Shown here one piece after another: positions 7,859-15,345 of a stretch of DNA of 28,692 bases; position 1 is the first letter of the stretch; each line of letters begins with the position of its first letter. The notes beneath the pieces are model-generated. The model saw nothing but the letters and a program-made list of their open reading frames with translations. It was not told where the DNA came from and did not search any database. The stretch comes from Bacteroidales bacterium. GTDB lineage: Bacteria; Bacteroidota; Bacteroidia; Bacteroidales; UBA932. The stretch is taken from contig JALOCI010000036.1 of NCBI GenBank assembly GCA_023227835.1, forward strand, positions 1 to 28,692, in the 5' to 3' direction. A program made the position numbers and the translations under genes.

Positions 7859-7866
7859 TATATTTG
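7859..7866 (+). promoter_or_regulatory. TATATTTG -7 element of tRNA-Lys
   Basis: TATATTTGCAA starts here, 18 bases from box end to tRNA, the same string and spacing as for tRNA-Arg. A TTTG at 7840-7843 could be part of the -33 element, with a short 15-base spacer. Confidence 0.7.
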
Positions 7867-7883
7867 CAACCTCAAAAGAAGCA

Positions 7884-7956
7884 GGTTCTGTAGCTCAGTT
7901 GGTAGAGCACGACACTCTTAATGTTGGGGTCGTGGGTTCGAGACCCACCGGGACCA
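7884..7956 (+). tRNA. tRNA-Lys (anticodon CTT)
   Basis: A complete cloverleaf is present. The acceptor GGTTCTG pairs with CGGGACC, the D arm is GCTC/GAGC with loop AGTTGGTA, and the anticodon stem CGACA/TGTTG carries loop CTCTTAA (anticodon CTT, reads AAG). The T stem GTGGG/CCCAC encloses TTCGAGA. The discriminator is A7956. CCA is not encoded (CTG follows), unlike the tRNA-Arg of this window. Confidence 0.97.
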
Positions 7957-7963
7957 CTGGAAC

Positions 7964-8002
7964 AAAAGGACATCAATCACTATTTGGTTGCTGTCCTTTT
8001 TT
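7964..8002 (+). terminator. Rho-independent terminator after tRNA-Lys
   Basis: AAAAGGACA (7964-7972) pairs with TGTCCTTTT (7992-8000). An inner stem CAATCA/TGGTTG extends it, and the T run continues to 8002. It separates the tRNA from the dehydrogenase gene. Confidence 0.8.
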
Positions 8003-8042
8003 AATTATATTTACAGTAATCAATCCCGAAATTTACACAATT

Positions 8043-9188
8043 ATGAACAATTTTATATTTCACAACCCAACCAGACTAATCTTTGGCAAAGAGACAATTG
8101 CATCCCTCGGGACAGAGATTCCTGCAGGCAAGAAAATACTTGTAACCTTCGGTGGCGGAAGTGTTAAAAAGAATGGAGTTTACGAACAGGTAATAAAAGC
8201 CCTGGAGAATTTCAACTATATAGAATTTTGGGGAATAGAACCAAACCCGACGGTTGAAACTCTAAGAAAGGCTATTAGTATTGTAAAATCTGAGAATATA
8301 GACTTTATCCTGGCAGTTGGCGGCGGATCTGTCATTGACGGGTCAAAACTTATAGCTGCGGCCGCTATAATAGAAGAAGATGCGTGGGATCTTGTCAGGA
8401 AACCATCATTATACAAAGGAGCACTTCCTCTTGCGACCATTCTTACGCTTCCTGCCACAGGTTCCGAAATGAACAGGGGCGCAGTCATAACCAATCTGGA
8501 CCTCAAGGAGAAATTTGCTTTTTATAGTGCATACCCTTTATTTTCAATTCTGGATCCTCAGGTAACATTCTCACTTCCTCCTTTTCAGATTGCCTGTGGG
8601 TTGACAGACACATTTGTTCATGTTCTTGAGCAATATCTTACCACAACAGACCAGTCACAATTAATGGACAGATGGGCGGAAGGAATTTTAAGCACAATTG
8701 TAGAAATAGCCCCCCGAGTGTGCAGCAAGGATCTTGATTACAACGATATGGCCACATTTATGCTCTCTGCAACAATGGCCCTCAATGGATTCATTGCGAT
8801 GGGAGTCACACAGGACTGGGCGACGCACATGATTGGTCATGAGCTGAGTGCCTTACACAATCTCACCCATGGACACACCCTTGCAATTGTTCTAAAAGGT
8901 ACCATGTGGGTCATGAGAGAAGAGAAGGGAGATAAAATTCTGCAAATGGGCAGAAGAATCTGGGGGATTGAAGAGACAGACAAAGACCTGGCTATTAAAA
9001 TGACAATAGAATGCACTGACGGCTTCTTCAGATCACTGGGGCTAAAAACAAGATTATCGGAAAACAATATAGGGGCAGACACTATAGACGAGATAGTGAA
9101 AAGATTCAGAGACAGGGATGTCCGCTTTGGAGAAAACCGCTCTGTAGATGCAGATAATACCCGTAAAATACTCGAGTATGTCTTGTAA
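8043..9188 (+). CDS. yqhD: NADPH-dependent iron-containing alcohol/aldehyde dehydrogenase, YqhD type
   Basis: The product has 381 residues from the ATG at 8043; E. coli YqhD has 387. The reading frame is open further upstream, but that part runs through tRNA-Lys and its terminator and cannot be coding. The NADP site GGGS (37-40), where YqhD binds the 2'-phosphate, is present, as is the second nucleotide motif GGGSVIDGSK (93-102). The metal ligands align with those of YqhD at the same spacing: Asp189 and His193 (GLTDTFVH), His262 (THMIGHEL) and His276 (NLTHGH). YqhD reduces short-chain and lipid-peroxidation aldehydes with NADPH in the cytoplasm. The 3' end overlaps the patatin-like gene by 11 bases, so the two are probably co-transcribed. 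The divergent AraC-type gene may regulate it. The family is secure; the physiological substrate is not known from sequence. Confidence 0.93.
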   Translation: MNNFIFHNPTRLIFGKETIASLGTEIPAGKKILVTFGGGSVKKNGVYEQVIKALENFNYIEFWGIEPNPTVETLRKAISIVKSENIDFILAVGGGSVIDGSKLIAAAAIIEEDAWDLVRKPSLYKGALPLATILTLPATGSEMNRGAVITNLDLKEKFAFYSAYPLFSILDPQVTFSLPPFQIACGLTDTFVHVLEQYLTTTDQSQLMDRWAEGILSTIVEIAPRVCSKDLDYNDMATFMLSATMALNGFIAMGVTQDWATHMIGHELSALHNLTHGHTLAIVLKGTMWVMREEKGDKILQMGRRIWGIEETDKDLAIKMTIECTDGFFRSLGLKTRLSENNIGADTIDEIVKRFRDRDVRFGENRSVDADNTRKILEYVL

Positions 9189-9948
9189 ATATAAATTGGG
9201 TATTGCTCTGTCCGGGGGCGGGGTGAAAGGATTTGCTCATGCCGGAGCCTTAAAGGCCATGGAGGAATATGACCTGGTGCCGGATGTGATCTCCGGGACC
9301 AGTGCCGGGGCAATTGTCGGATCTATGTATGCGGCCGGTCTCTCGCCAGAGACAATAAAAGGGCTTTTCAAAGAGAGGTATATCAACAATTTCATAGAGT
9401 TCACACTACCAAAAGCAGGTCTGTTCGGGACAGCCGATTTTATAAAATTTCTTGAGTCCAGTATACCGGTTAATACCTTTGAGGAGTTGAAGATTCCACT
9501 GAATGTTGTAGCTACCGACTTTGATCATGGTAAAAGCGTTGTCTTTAACTCCGGTGAACTATCAAAACGGGTTATGGCATCTGCATGTGTACCGGTTTTT
9601 TTCAAGCCAATAGAGATTGAAGGCGTCAGATATGTTGACGGGGGTCTCTTCATGAATTTTCCGGTTTCGGTTATAAGAAAAGAGTGTGACAGAGTCATCG
9701 GGATTAATGTAAGCCCTATGTTAACAGATAAATATTCCACAAGTATAATAGGAGTTGCAGAGAGAACATACCACTTTGTTTTCAGGGCCAATACAATAAT
9801 TGAAAAAAAATTATGCGATATTCTTGTAGAAGTGGAGGAAGCTATGCAATTCAAGGCATTTGACCTTGCCAAAGTGGACACTATATATAATCTTGGTTAT
9901 CAGGCTATGAAATCTGCCCTCGAGATGCAGAAGGTAAAGATACTGTAA
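9178..9948 (+). CDS. Patatin-like phospholipase (RssA-type)
   Basis: The 256-residue bacterial patatin starts at ATG 9178, which puts the oxyanion-hole motif SGGGVKGFAHAG (12-23) at the usual distance from the N-terminus. An ATG 30 bases upstream is in frame but lies deeper in the dehydrogenase gene and adds nothing conserved. The nucleophile is Ser42 in GTSAG, and the catalytic Asp is Asp154 in DGG followed by NFPV. The protein has no signal peptide, so it is a cytoplasmic or membrane-associated serine hydrolase that cleaves acyl esters of lipids. It overlaps the YqhD-like gene by 11 bases at the start. At the end it overlaps the convergent histidine kinase gene by 44 bases. Linkage of a lipid hydrolase to an aldehyde reductase would fit handling of damaged lipids, but that is inference. 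Confidence 0.92.
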   Translation: MSCKYKLGIALSGGGVKGFAHAGALKAMEEYDLVPDVISGTSAGAIVGSMYAAGLSPETIKGLFKERYINNFIEFTLPKAGLFGTADFIKFLESSIPVNTFEELKIPLNVVATDFDHGKSVVFNSGELSKRVMASACVPVFFKPIEIEGVRYVDGGLFMNFPVSVIRKECDRVIGINVSPMLTDKYSTSIIGVAERTYHFVFRANTIIEKKLCDILVEVEEAMQFKAFDLAKVDTIYNLGYQAMKSALEMQKVKIL

Positions 9949-11650
9949 AACGGCTCCATTTACCATACTCGCTTTCGGCGTAAATCGAACCGCTTTGCTT
10001 TTCTACAAATTCTTTACAAAGTATGAGTCCCAGCCGGCTTCCCTGTTCCCTGTTTGTCCCGGGAACAGATCTGTCTTTTGTCCAGGTAAACAGAGATGCT
10101 AATGTGCTTTCGTTCATGCCTATTCCATTGTCCTCTATAACAATTTCAATATTGTTCCCGTTTACGCGGGCAGAAACAGTAACAAGCCCACCGATATTGC
10201 AATATTTGACAGCATTACTTAAAATATTTCTGAACACAATTCGGGACATCTCAATATCTGCCAAAATCTCAATTCTTTCATCGATGTGCAATTCAACAGA
10301 TATGTTTTTTGATTGAAATAACGGTAAAAGAATTTCAACTACATCAGAAATCAGTGTCTTCACCTTTACATTTTCAAGAGTACGGACAATCTGTCCCAGC
10401 TGACTCCTTGACCAGTATAGTAAATTTTCAATAAGTCTGTAGGTATTTTGTGTCTGTGAATCAAGGATCTTTATCATCTCCTGTATTTCAGAAACATCCA
10501 TCGACTCATACTGCTCATTTATCAACGTCAGAAGGTTCATCATATTGCCCATAGGACCACGCAGATCATGCGCCACAATAGAAAACAGCTTATCCTTTGT
10601 TTCGTTCGACACACGAAGCTTCTCTCTGGATATCGTCTCCTCGGTAATGTCATAAAACATTACAGCCTGACCTATGACAATATCTCTTTTATCCGTTATA
10701 GGCAAAACCTTGGCTTGAATATATAGTACAGATCCATCATCATCCAAACAAAAATTAAGGACATCATTGTTTTTCTCTTCTATTCTTACCAGAAGCCCTT
10801 CATGTTCATTGAGCAACTTGTCGACATTCTCTCCTATTACATCTTTATTAAGAGCCTTAAACATACCACCGGCTGCATTATTAAAGTTCACAATCCTGTT
10901 TTTTGAATCCAGCAACAAAACGCCATCGTGCATTGAACTAAAAACATTCTCAAGAGCTATCGGGATAAAACCAAGAAGATGATAGTTAAACAGAGCAAAA
11001 GACATGAAAATCGCAGTAAAGGTGAATCCGAAAGCACTAAAATCCACCCCATTGGGACTTTCTCGCAATAAATACAGTGCATTAATGAACCATGGAGGCA
11101 ATGTTGATAAAAGCATCAGTATTGATTGTGTTCTGAAGCTCCCTCTCTTTTTAATTATTATATTTATTAATAAAAAAACGGAAACCAGGTTAAATATTGT
11201 GGTATATACAATCAACGGCCAATAAAGGGGTCCCCGGATAAGCACCAAAACTGAAAACATCCCGGCATCCTTAACCCAGATATTTGTATAGTACAAATGG
11301 TGCATGTCGTTTGTATAGTTTGCAACGAGCGTGAAAATCGGAAGCACCACGAGTACTCCTATGAGCCAGTTCGTAATGTACTTTTCTTTACCCGTAAAAG
11401 AGAGCACAAACAATAAAAAAAGGGGAGCTACTGTTGCAAGCCCCATATAGCCGGCTTTTAGCCAGAATAGTTTATAATAAATTCTGCTGGCATCTATTTC
11501 AAAAGCATAACAAAAGGAAAACAGAGCAATTGAAGAAAGAAGCAGAAAGAAATATTTACCGCTCGGGGTACGTCTGAATTTGAATGAATATATAGCCAAT
11601 ACCACGATGAAGAAAGAGGTAAAGAGCAACAGTATGCTAAAAATATTCAT
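9905..11650 (-). CDS. Membrane sensor histidine kinase: 7TM - PAS - HisKA - HATPase
   Basis: The 581-residue protein begins with seven hydrophobic segments (about 3-225) of the histidine-kinase N-terminal 7TM type. A PAS domain follows (about 230-340, VFSSMHDGVLLLDSKNRIV). The HisKA dimerisation helix has phospho-acceptor His361 in FSIVAHDLRGP. The HATPase domain has the N-box NILSNAVKY (475-483), G1 box DNGIG (507-511) and G2 box GSRLGL (537-542), so autophosphorylation should be possible. No response regulator is encoded nearby. The gene starts 11 bases after the pgl stop and is the last gene of the gnd-zwf-pgl run, so its expression probably follows the oxidative pentose-phosphate enzymes. 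Its 3' end overlaps the patatin-like gene by 44 bases. The ligand of the 7TM and PAS domains is unknown. Confidence 0.93.
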   Translation of the reverse strand: MNIFSILLLFTSFFIVVLAIYSFKFRRTPSGKYFFLLLSSIALFSFCYAFEIDASRIYYKLFWLKAGYMGLATVAPLFLLFVLSFTGKEKYITNWLIGVLVVLPIFTLVANYTNDMHHLYYTNIWVKDAGMFSVLVLIRGPLYWPLIVYTTIFNLVSVFLLINIIIKKRGSFRTQSILMLLSTLPPWFINALYLLRESPNGVDFSAFGFTFTAIFMSFALFNYHLLGFIPIALENVFSSMHDGVLLLDSKNRIVNFNNAAGGMFKALNKDVIGENVDKLLNEHEGLLVRIEEKNNDVLNFCLDDDGSVLYIQAKVLPITDKRDIVIGQAVMFYDITEETISREKLRVSNETKDKLFSIVAHDLRGPMGNMMNLLTLINEQYESMDVSEIQEMIKILDSQTQNTYRLIENLLYWSRSQLGQIVRTLENVKVKTLISDVVEILLPLFQSKNISVELHIDERIEILADIEMSRIVFRNILSNAVKYCNIGGLVTVSARVNGNNIEIVIEDNGIGMNESTLASLFTWTKDRSVPGTNREQGSRLGLILCKEFVEKQSGSIYAESEYGKWSRFTVSLPSASRGQIS

Positions 11651-11661
11651 ATTATAAAAGT

Positions 11662-12339
11662 CTATCTATCCCAAAATATTCTGCAATTTAATCTATTTTC
11701 CAAGAAAAATAATGCAGGAAAAGAATAATTATCAGGCTTAACGGCAATCTTTTCAATAATTGCCTTTTTAGATTCCCCATATAGGTAAAAAACCAGCTCT
11801 GAGGCATTCAGAATAGTCGGAGCAGTCATTGCCACCCTCTTCTGGCCTGAATAGGGATTTACTGATGGTGCATATGGTTCCGGATAACTGAGCAGATGAT
11901 CCTGTCCCGGAAAAATCGAAGATGTATGACCATCCTCCCCTATTCCAAGAATAACCATATCAAACTGAGGAAGTGAGTTGTATTGTGGCACTGACTCATT
12001 AACCAATTTGGAATATCTTGAAGCCTCAAGAACGTTATCGTTTTCACCTGCGATTCTGTGTACTCTGCTTTCTAACACATATACCTGATCCAGAAGCTCT
12101 TTTTTTGCATTTCCATAATTGCTTTCGGGATGATCTGCGGGAACACACCTCTCGTCAACCCAAAAAAGTTCTATCTTCTCCCAAGGAATCAAACCGGAGT
12201 ATATATCTCTCCAAAGCTTAAACAGCACTGAAGCTCCATTTCCCCCGGAAACAGCCAAATAGAAGAAGCCGTCCTTATTCTTTACGGCACTTATCAGAAT
12301 TTCAGTTAATTCTCTGGCTTGCGGGTAATTATAATTCAC
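11662..12339 (-). CDS. pgl: 6-phosphogluconolactonase
   Basis: The 225-residue Pgl/DevB-type protein hydrolyses 6-phosphogluconolactone to 6-phosphogluconate, the second step of the oxidative pentose-phosphate path. Conserved blocks are SGGNGASVLFKLW (31-43, phosphate binding), FWVDERCVPADHPESNYG (about 59-76) and LGIGEDGHTSSIFPG, the usual catalytic segment. The start is a GTG at 12339, inside the end of zwf (11-base overlap). No ATG fits the conserved N-terminus, and the protein begins a few residues later than many homologues. Its place between zwf and the kinase gene agrees with the function. The coupling to zwf should keep lactonase and dehydrogenase in proportion. Confidence 0.95.
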   Translation of the reverse strand: MNYNYPQARELTEILISAVKNKDGFFYLAVSGGNGASVLFKLWRDIYSGLIPWEKIELFWVDERCVPADHPESNYGNAKKELLDQVYVLESRVHRIAGENDNVLEASRYSKLVNESVPQYNSLPQFDMVILGIGEDGHTSSIFPGQDHLLSYPEPYAPSVNPYSGQKRVAMTAPTILNASELVFYLYGESKKAIIEKIAVKPDNYSFPALFFLENRLNCRIFWDR

Positions 12340-13840
12340 AATACAAATCGGTATTAATTAAATTCTTACAAGGATTTGTCCATCTTGCAGTTCCTGAGAA
12401 TAATGCATCACTCTCAAGCGGCCCCCATGTTCCGGCAGGGTAACCATATAAAGGAGGATTGGCCGTTTTCCAAAAAGTGAGAATTCTGTCAAAAAATCTC
12501 CAACTCTCAATCACAGCATCACTTCTGGTAAACAGAACAGATTCACCGTTCATACAATCCTCAATCAATCTTGAATAGGCATCCTCAGTCGGAAGTACCC
12601 CCAGTTTATCATATGTAAAGTCCATTGTAACCTGTTTTACTTCAAATCCGGGACCCGGAACCTTCATATCAAGTTTAAGAAGAGCCCCCTCGTTGGGTTG
12701 TATTCTTATAATCAGCTGATTATTTGCAGGGATCTCTTTCCTTGCCGAAAAAAGTGTATGTGGTGTTGGCCTGAAATGTATTACAATTTCTGTCACCTTT
12801 GTAGGCATCTCCTTACCGGTTCTTATATAAAAAGGGACACCCTCCCATCGCCAATTTTCTATGAAAAGCTTCATGGCAAGAAAAGTCTCTGTATGTGAAT
12901 CCGGATTCACTCCCTTTTCCTGCCGGTATCCAATTTTTCCCGGTAAAGATGAGGTTGTATATTGACCTCTGATTACATTTGACTCAATATCACGGTCAGT
13001 TAAGGGTTTCAATGACTTGTAAACCTTGACCACCTCATCTCTGAACTCCTTTTCGTTGTATTGTCTTGGGGGTTCCATTGCAACTAAAGCCAACAACTGT
13101 ACAAGGTGGTTTTGAACCATATCTCTTAATGCACCGCTTCCTTCATAATACCCTCCCCTGCTTCCGACGCCAAGATTTTCAACAGCAGTTATCTCTACCC
13201 TTTCAACGTAGTTCCTGTTCCATATCGGTTCCAGAATGCCATTTGCGAAACGCAGGGCAAGGATATTCTGTACTGTCTCCTTTCCAAGGAAATGGTCTAT
13301 TCTGTATATATCCTCCTCTTTGAAAACGCTATGAAATATCTCATTTATCCTCTCAGCGGAATCAAGATCGTAACCAAACGGTTTCTCCACAATTACTCTC
13401 CTCACCCCCTTCCCAACATCATTACAATCTGCAAGATTAAGACCGGAAGATTTAAGATATAGCGGAATTTTATCATAAAGCGCAGGCGGCGTTGCCAGGT
13501 AGTAGATATAGTTAGTGCATCCCAAATCGATTTCACCTAATCGTTCTTTCAGTTTTATATATTCAGACTCCAGGGTCTGATCCATTGAAAAATAATGTAC
13601 GGAGGCAAGGAACTCCTGAGCAACATCTTCTTCCCACTCATCATTCCTGACCTGATTTGACAAATATTCCTTCAGGTGCGCCCTGTATGTCTCATCATTA
13701 TATTGAGTACGCCCAACGCCTAGAATCCTGAAAAAAACGGGAACTCTTTTCTCCTTATACAGATTATACAGAGCCGGAATCAACTTACGTCTTGTAAGAT
13801 CCCCCGAACCTCCGAAGATTACAAATATCAGATTTTCCAT
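12329..13840 (-). CDS. zwf: Glucose-6-phosphate 1-dehydrogenase
   Basis: The 503-residue enzyme oxidises glucose-6-phosphate to 6-phosphogluconolactone and is the committed, NADPH-forming step of the pathway. The nucleotide motif FGGSGDLTRRK lies at 9-19, EKPFG at 152-156, the substrate motif RIDHFLGKE at 180-188 (His183, Lys187) and the catalytic base His245 in RDMVQNHL. I chose the ATG at 13840 rather than the in-frame ATG at 13864. It puts the Rossmann strand at the N-terminus as in homologues, lies just after the gnd stop, and has AGGAG 8 bases upstream. It overlaps pgl by 11 bases. Length is normal for the family. Cofactor preference (NADP or NAD) cannot be decided by eye. Confidence 0.96.
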   Translation of the reverse strand: MENLIFVIFGGSGDLTRRKLIPALYNLYKEKRVPVFFRILGVGRTQYNDETYRAHLKEYLSNQVRNDEWEEDVAQEFLASVHYFSMDQTLESEYIKLKERLGEIDLGCTNYIYYLATPPALYDKIPLYLKSSGLNLADCNDVGKGVRRVIVEKPFGYDLDSAERINEIFHSVFKEEDIYRIDHFLGKETVQNILALRFANGILEPIWNRNYVERVEITAVENLGVGSRGGYYEGSGALRDMVQNHLVQLLALVAMEPPRQYNEKEFRDEVVKVYKSLKPLTDRDIESNVIRGQYTTSSLPGKIGYRQEKGVNPDSHTETFLAMKLFIENWRWEGVPFYIRTGKEMPTKVTEIVIHFRPTPHTLFSARKEIPANNQLIIRIQPNEGALLKLDMKVPGPGFEVKQVTMDFTYDKLGVLPTEDAYSRLIEDCMNGESVLFTRSDAVIESWRFFDRILTFWKTANPPLYGYPAGTWGPLESDALFSGTARWTNPCKNLINTDLYCEL

Positions 13841-13845
13841 AGCCT

Positions 13846-15258
13846 TCACTCCTGGATTATCCACTCTTCATGATAAAACTCTCCTCTCGGCTTATCAACC
13901 TTTTCAAAGGTATGTGCACCAAAATAATCTCTCTGTGCTTGTAGCAAGTTTGCAGGAGACCTTTTAGTCGTCAGGGAAAAAAAGTAGTTAAGAGACGCAG
14001 ACATAACAGGGACGGACAATCCTGCAGATAAAGCATCCGAAACAACCTCTTTCCATATATCTGAGTGCTTGTCTATCTCTTCAACAAATAAAGGCGAGAG
14101 CAGCAATGTATTATCACTCTTTTTTCCGTCGAATGTCTTAGCTATATCATCCAAAAAAACAGACCGGATAATGCAGCCATTTCTCCAGATTCTTGCTACT
14201 GCTGCCAGATCCAGATTCCAACCATACTCTTTGGAGGCCTTCTCCATCAAGTCGAATCCCTGAGAATAGGACGCCACCTTAGAACAATACATGGCATTGA
14301 ATACCTCGTCCGGTTCCTCAAGATACCCTGCATGAAGTTTACGTTGATATATATACTCTCCGTTATCTCTTAGTTCTGTGAGTGAAGAGAGGTATCTTTC
14401 AAAAACAGCCGTTGCAATTATATTAAGAGGAACTCCCAGCTCCATGGCACTGTTTACCGTCCACCTGCCGGTACCTTTTTGCCCTGCAGAGTCAAGAATG
14501 GTATCAAGTACATAATCGCCGGATTTGTCCTTGTGTTTGAGTATATCAGCAGTAATCTCCATAAGGTAACTCTTCAGCTTACCCTCGTTATACAACCGGA
14601 AATAATCTCCTATTTCATCATTGTTCTTTTTATAAAGCCTCTTCAAGAGAAAATAGACTTCGCTTATTAGTTGCATATCGGCATATTCTATACCGTTATG
14701 GACCATCTTCACAAAATGACCGGCTCCGCCCGGACCTGTCCACTCACAACAGGCTGTACCATCTTCTGCCTTTGCAGAAATATCCATAAATAAAGGCTTA
14801 ACATGAGGCCATGCCTTAACGGATCCGCCAGGCATTATTGAAGGACCTTTCAATGCACCCTCTTCTCCACCGGAAATACCTGTTCCAATATAATAGAGCC
14901 CCTTGGATTCCACGTATTTTACCCTTCTGTCTGTATCTTTATAAAAAGAGTTTCCACCGTCAATAATTATATCTCCTGACGACAAAAGAGGTAAAAGACT
15001 GTCAATTATCATGTCAACAGCCTCCCCTGCCTTAACCATAAGCATAACCCTCCTGGGCGAAGCAAGAGATTCAACAAACTCCTCCAAGTTGTAAAAAGGA
15101 ATAATATTCTTTCCTTTTGCCTTGCCGGAGGAAAATTTCTTTGTCACCTCTGCGGTTCTGTTATATACTGAAACCCGATAACCTTTATTCTCCATGTTGA
15201 GAACAAGATTCTCACCCATTACTGCCAGGCCGATAAGCCCTATATCTGTTTTTTCCAT
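13846..15258 (-). CDS. gnd: 6-phosphogluconate dehydrogenase, decarboxylating
   Basis: The 470-residue product starts at ATG 15258. An in-frame ATG 36 bases upstream would add an unconserved leader. The Rossmann motif GLAVMG lies at 10-15. The catalytic segment GPGGAGHFVKMVHNGIEYAD contains Lys184 and Glu191, at the positions known for the family. ISGGEEGALKGPSIMPGG (129-146) is the substrate loop, and the C-terminal all-helical domain is complete. It converts 6-phosphogluconate to ribulose-5-phosphate with CO2 and NADPH. It is the first gene of the gnd-zwf-pgl-kinase run, with only five bases between its stop codon and the zwf start. The upstream region, shared with the divergent DUF5106 lipoprotein gene, has only a TAAATTTA box (15276-15283), a weak promoter match. 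Confidence 0.97.
   Translation of the reverse strand: MEKTDIGLIGLAVMGENLVLNMENKGYRVSVYNRTAEVTKKFSSGKAKGKNIIPFYNLEEFVESLASPRRVMLMVKAGEAVDMIIDSLLPLLSSGDIIIDGGNSFYKDTDRRVKYVESKGLYYIGTGISGGEEGALKGPSIMPGGSVKAWPHVKPLFMDISAKAEDGTACCEWTGPGGAGHFVKMVHNGIEYADMQLISEVYFLLKRLYKKNNDEIGDYFRLYNEGKLKSYLMEITADILKHKDKSGDYVLDTILDSAGQKGTGRWTVNSAMELGVPLNIIATAVFERYLSSLTELRDNGEYIYQRKLHAGYLEEPDEVFNAMYCSKVASYSQGFDLMEKASKEYGWNLDLAAVARIWRNGCIIRSVFLDDIAKTFDGKKSDNTLLLSPLFVEEIDKHSDIWKEVVSDALSAGLSVPVMSASLNYFFSLTTKRSPANLLQAQRDYFGAHTFEKVDKPRGEFYHEEWIIQE
13849..13853 (-). promoter_or_regulatory. Shine-Dalgarno site that decides the zwf start
   Basis: AGGAG on the minus strand, 8 bases before the ATG at 13840, supports that codon over the one at 13864. 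It lies within the last codons of gnd. Confidence 0.55.
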
Positions 15259-15314
15259 ATCTTTTAAATAGAGTCTAAATTTAGAAATAAACAATATTTA
15301 TCGCAACAAGTTTA

Positions 15315-15322
15315 TAATTTTG
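15315..15322 (+). promoter_or_regulatory. TAATTTTG -7 element of the DUF5106 lipoprotein gene
   Basis: TAATTTTG matches TAnnTTTG and ends 24 bases before the ATG at 15346. It overlaps an in-frame GTG at 15322, which argues against that GTG as the start. Confidence 0.5.
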
Positions 15323-15345
15323 TGTGCAAACAAATATCCGGTATT

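Noticed and set aside
8006..8013. TATATTTA as promoter of the YqhD-like gene
   Set aside because: It lacks the final G and is 29 bases from the ATG. Mentioned only as a weak candidate.
7899..8042. In-frame upstream extension of the YqhD-like gene by 48 codons
   Set aside because: It reads through tRNA-Lys and its terminator hairpin. The family N-terminus begins exactly at the ATG at 8043.
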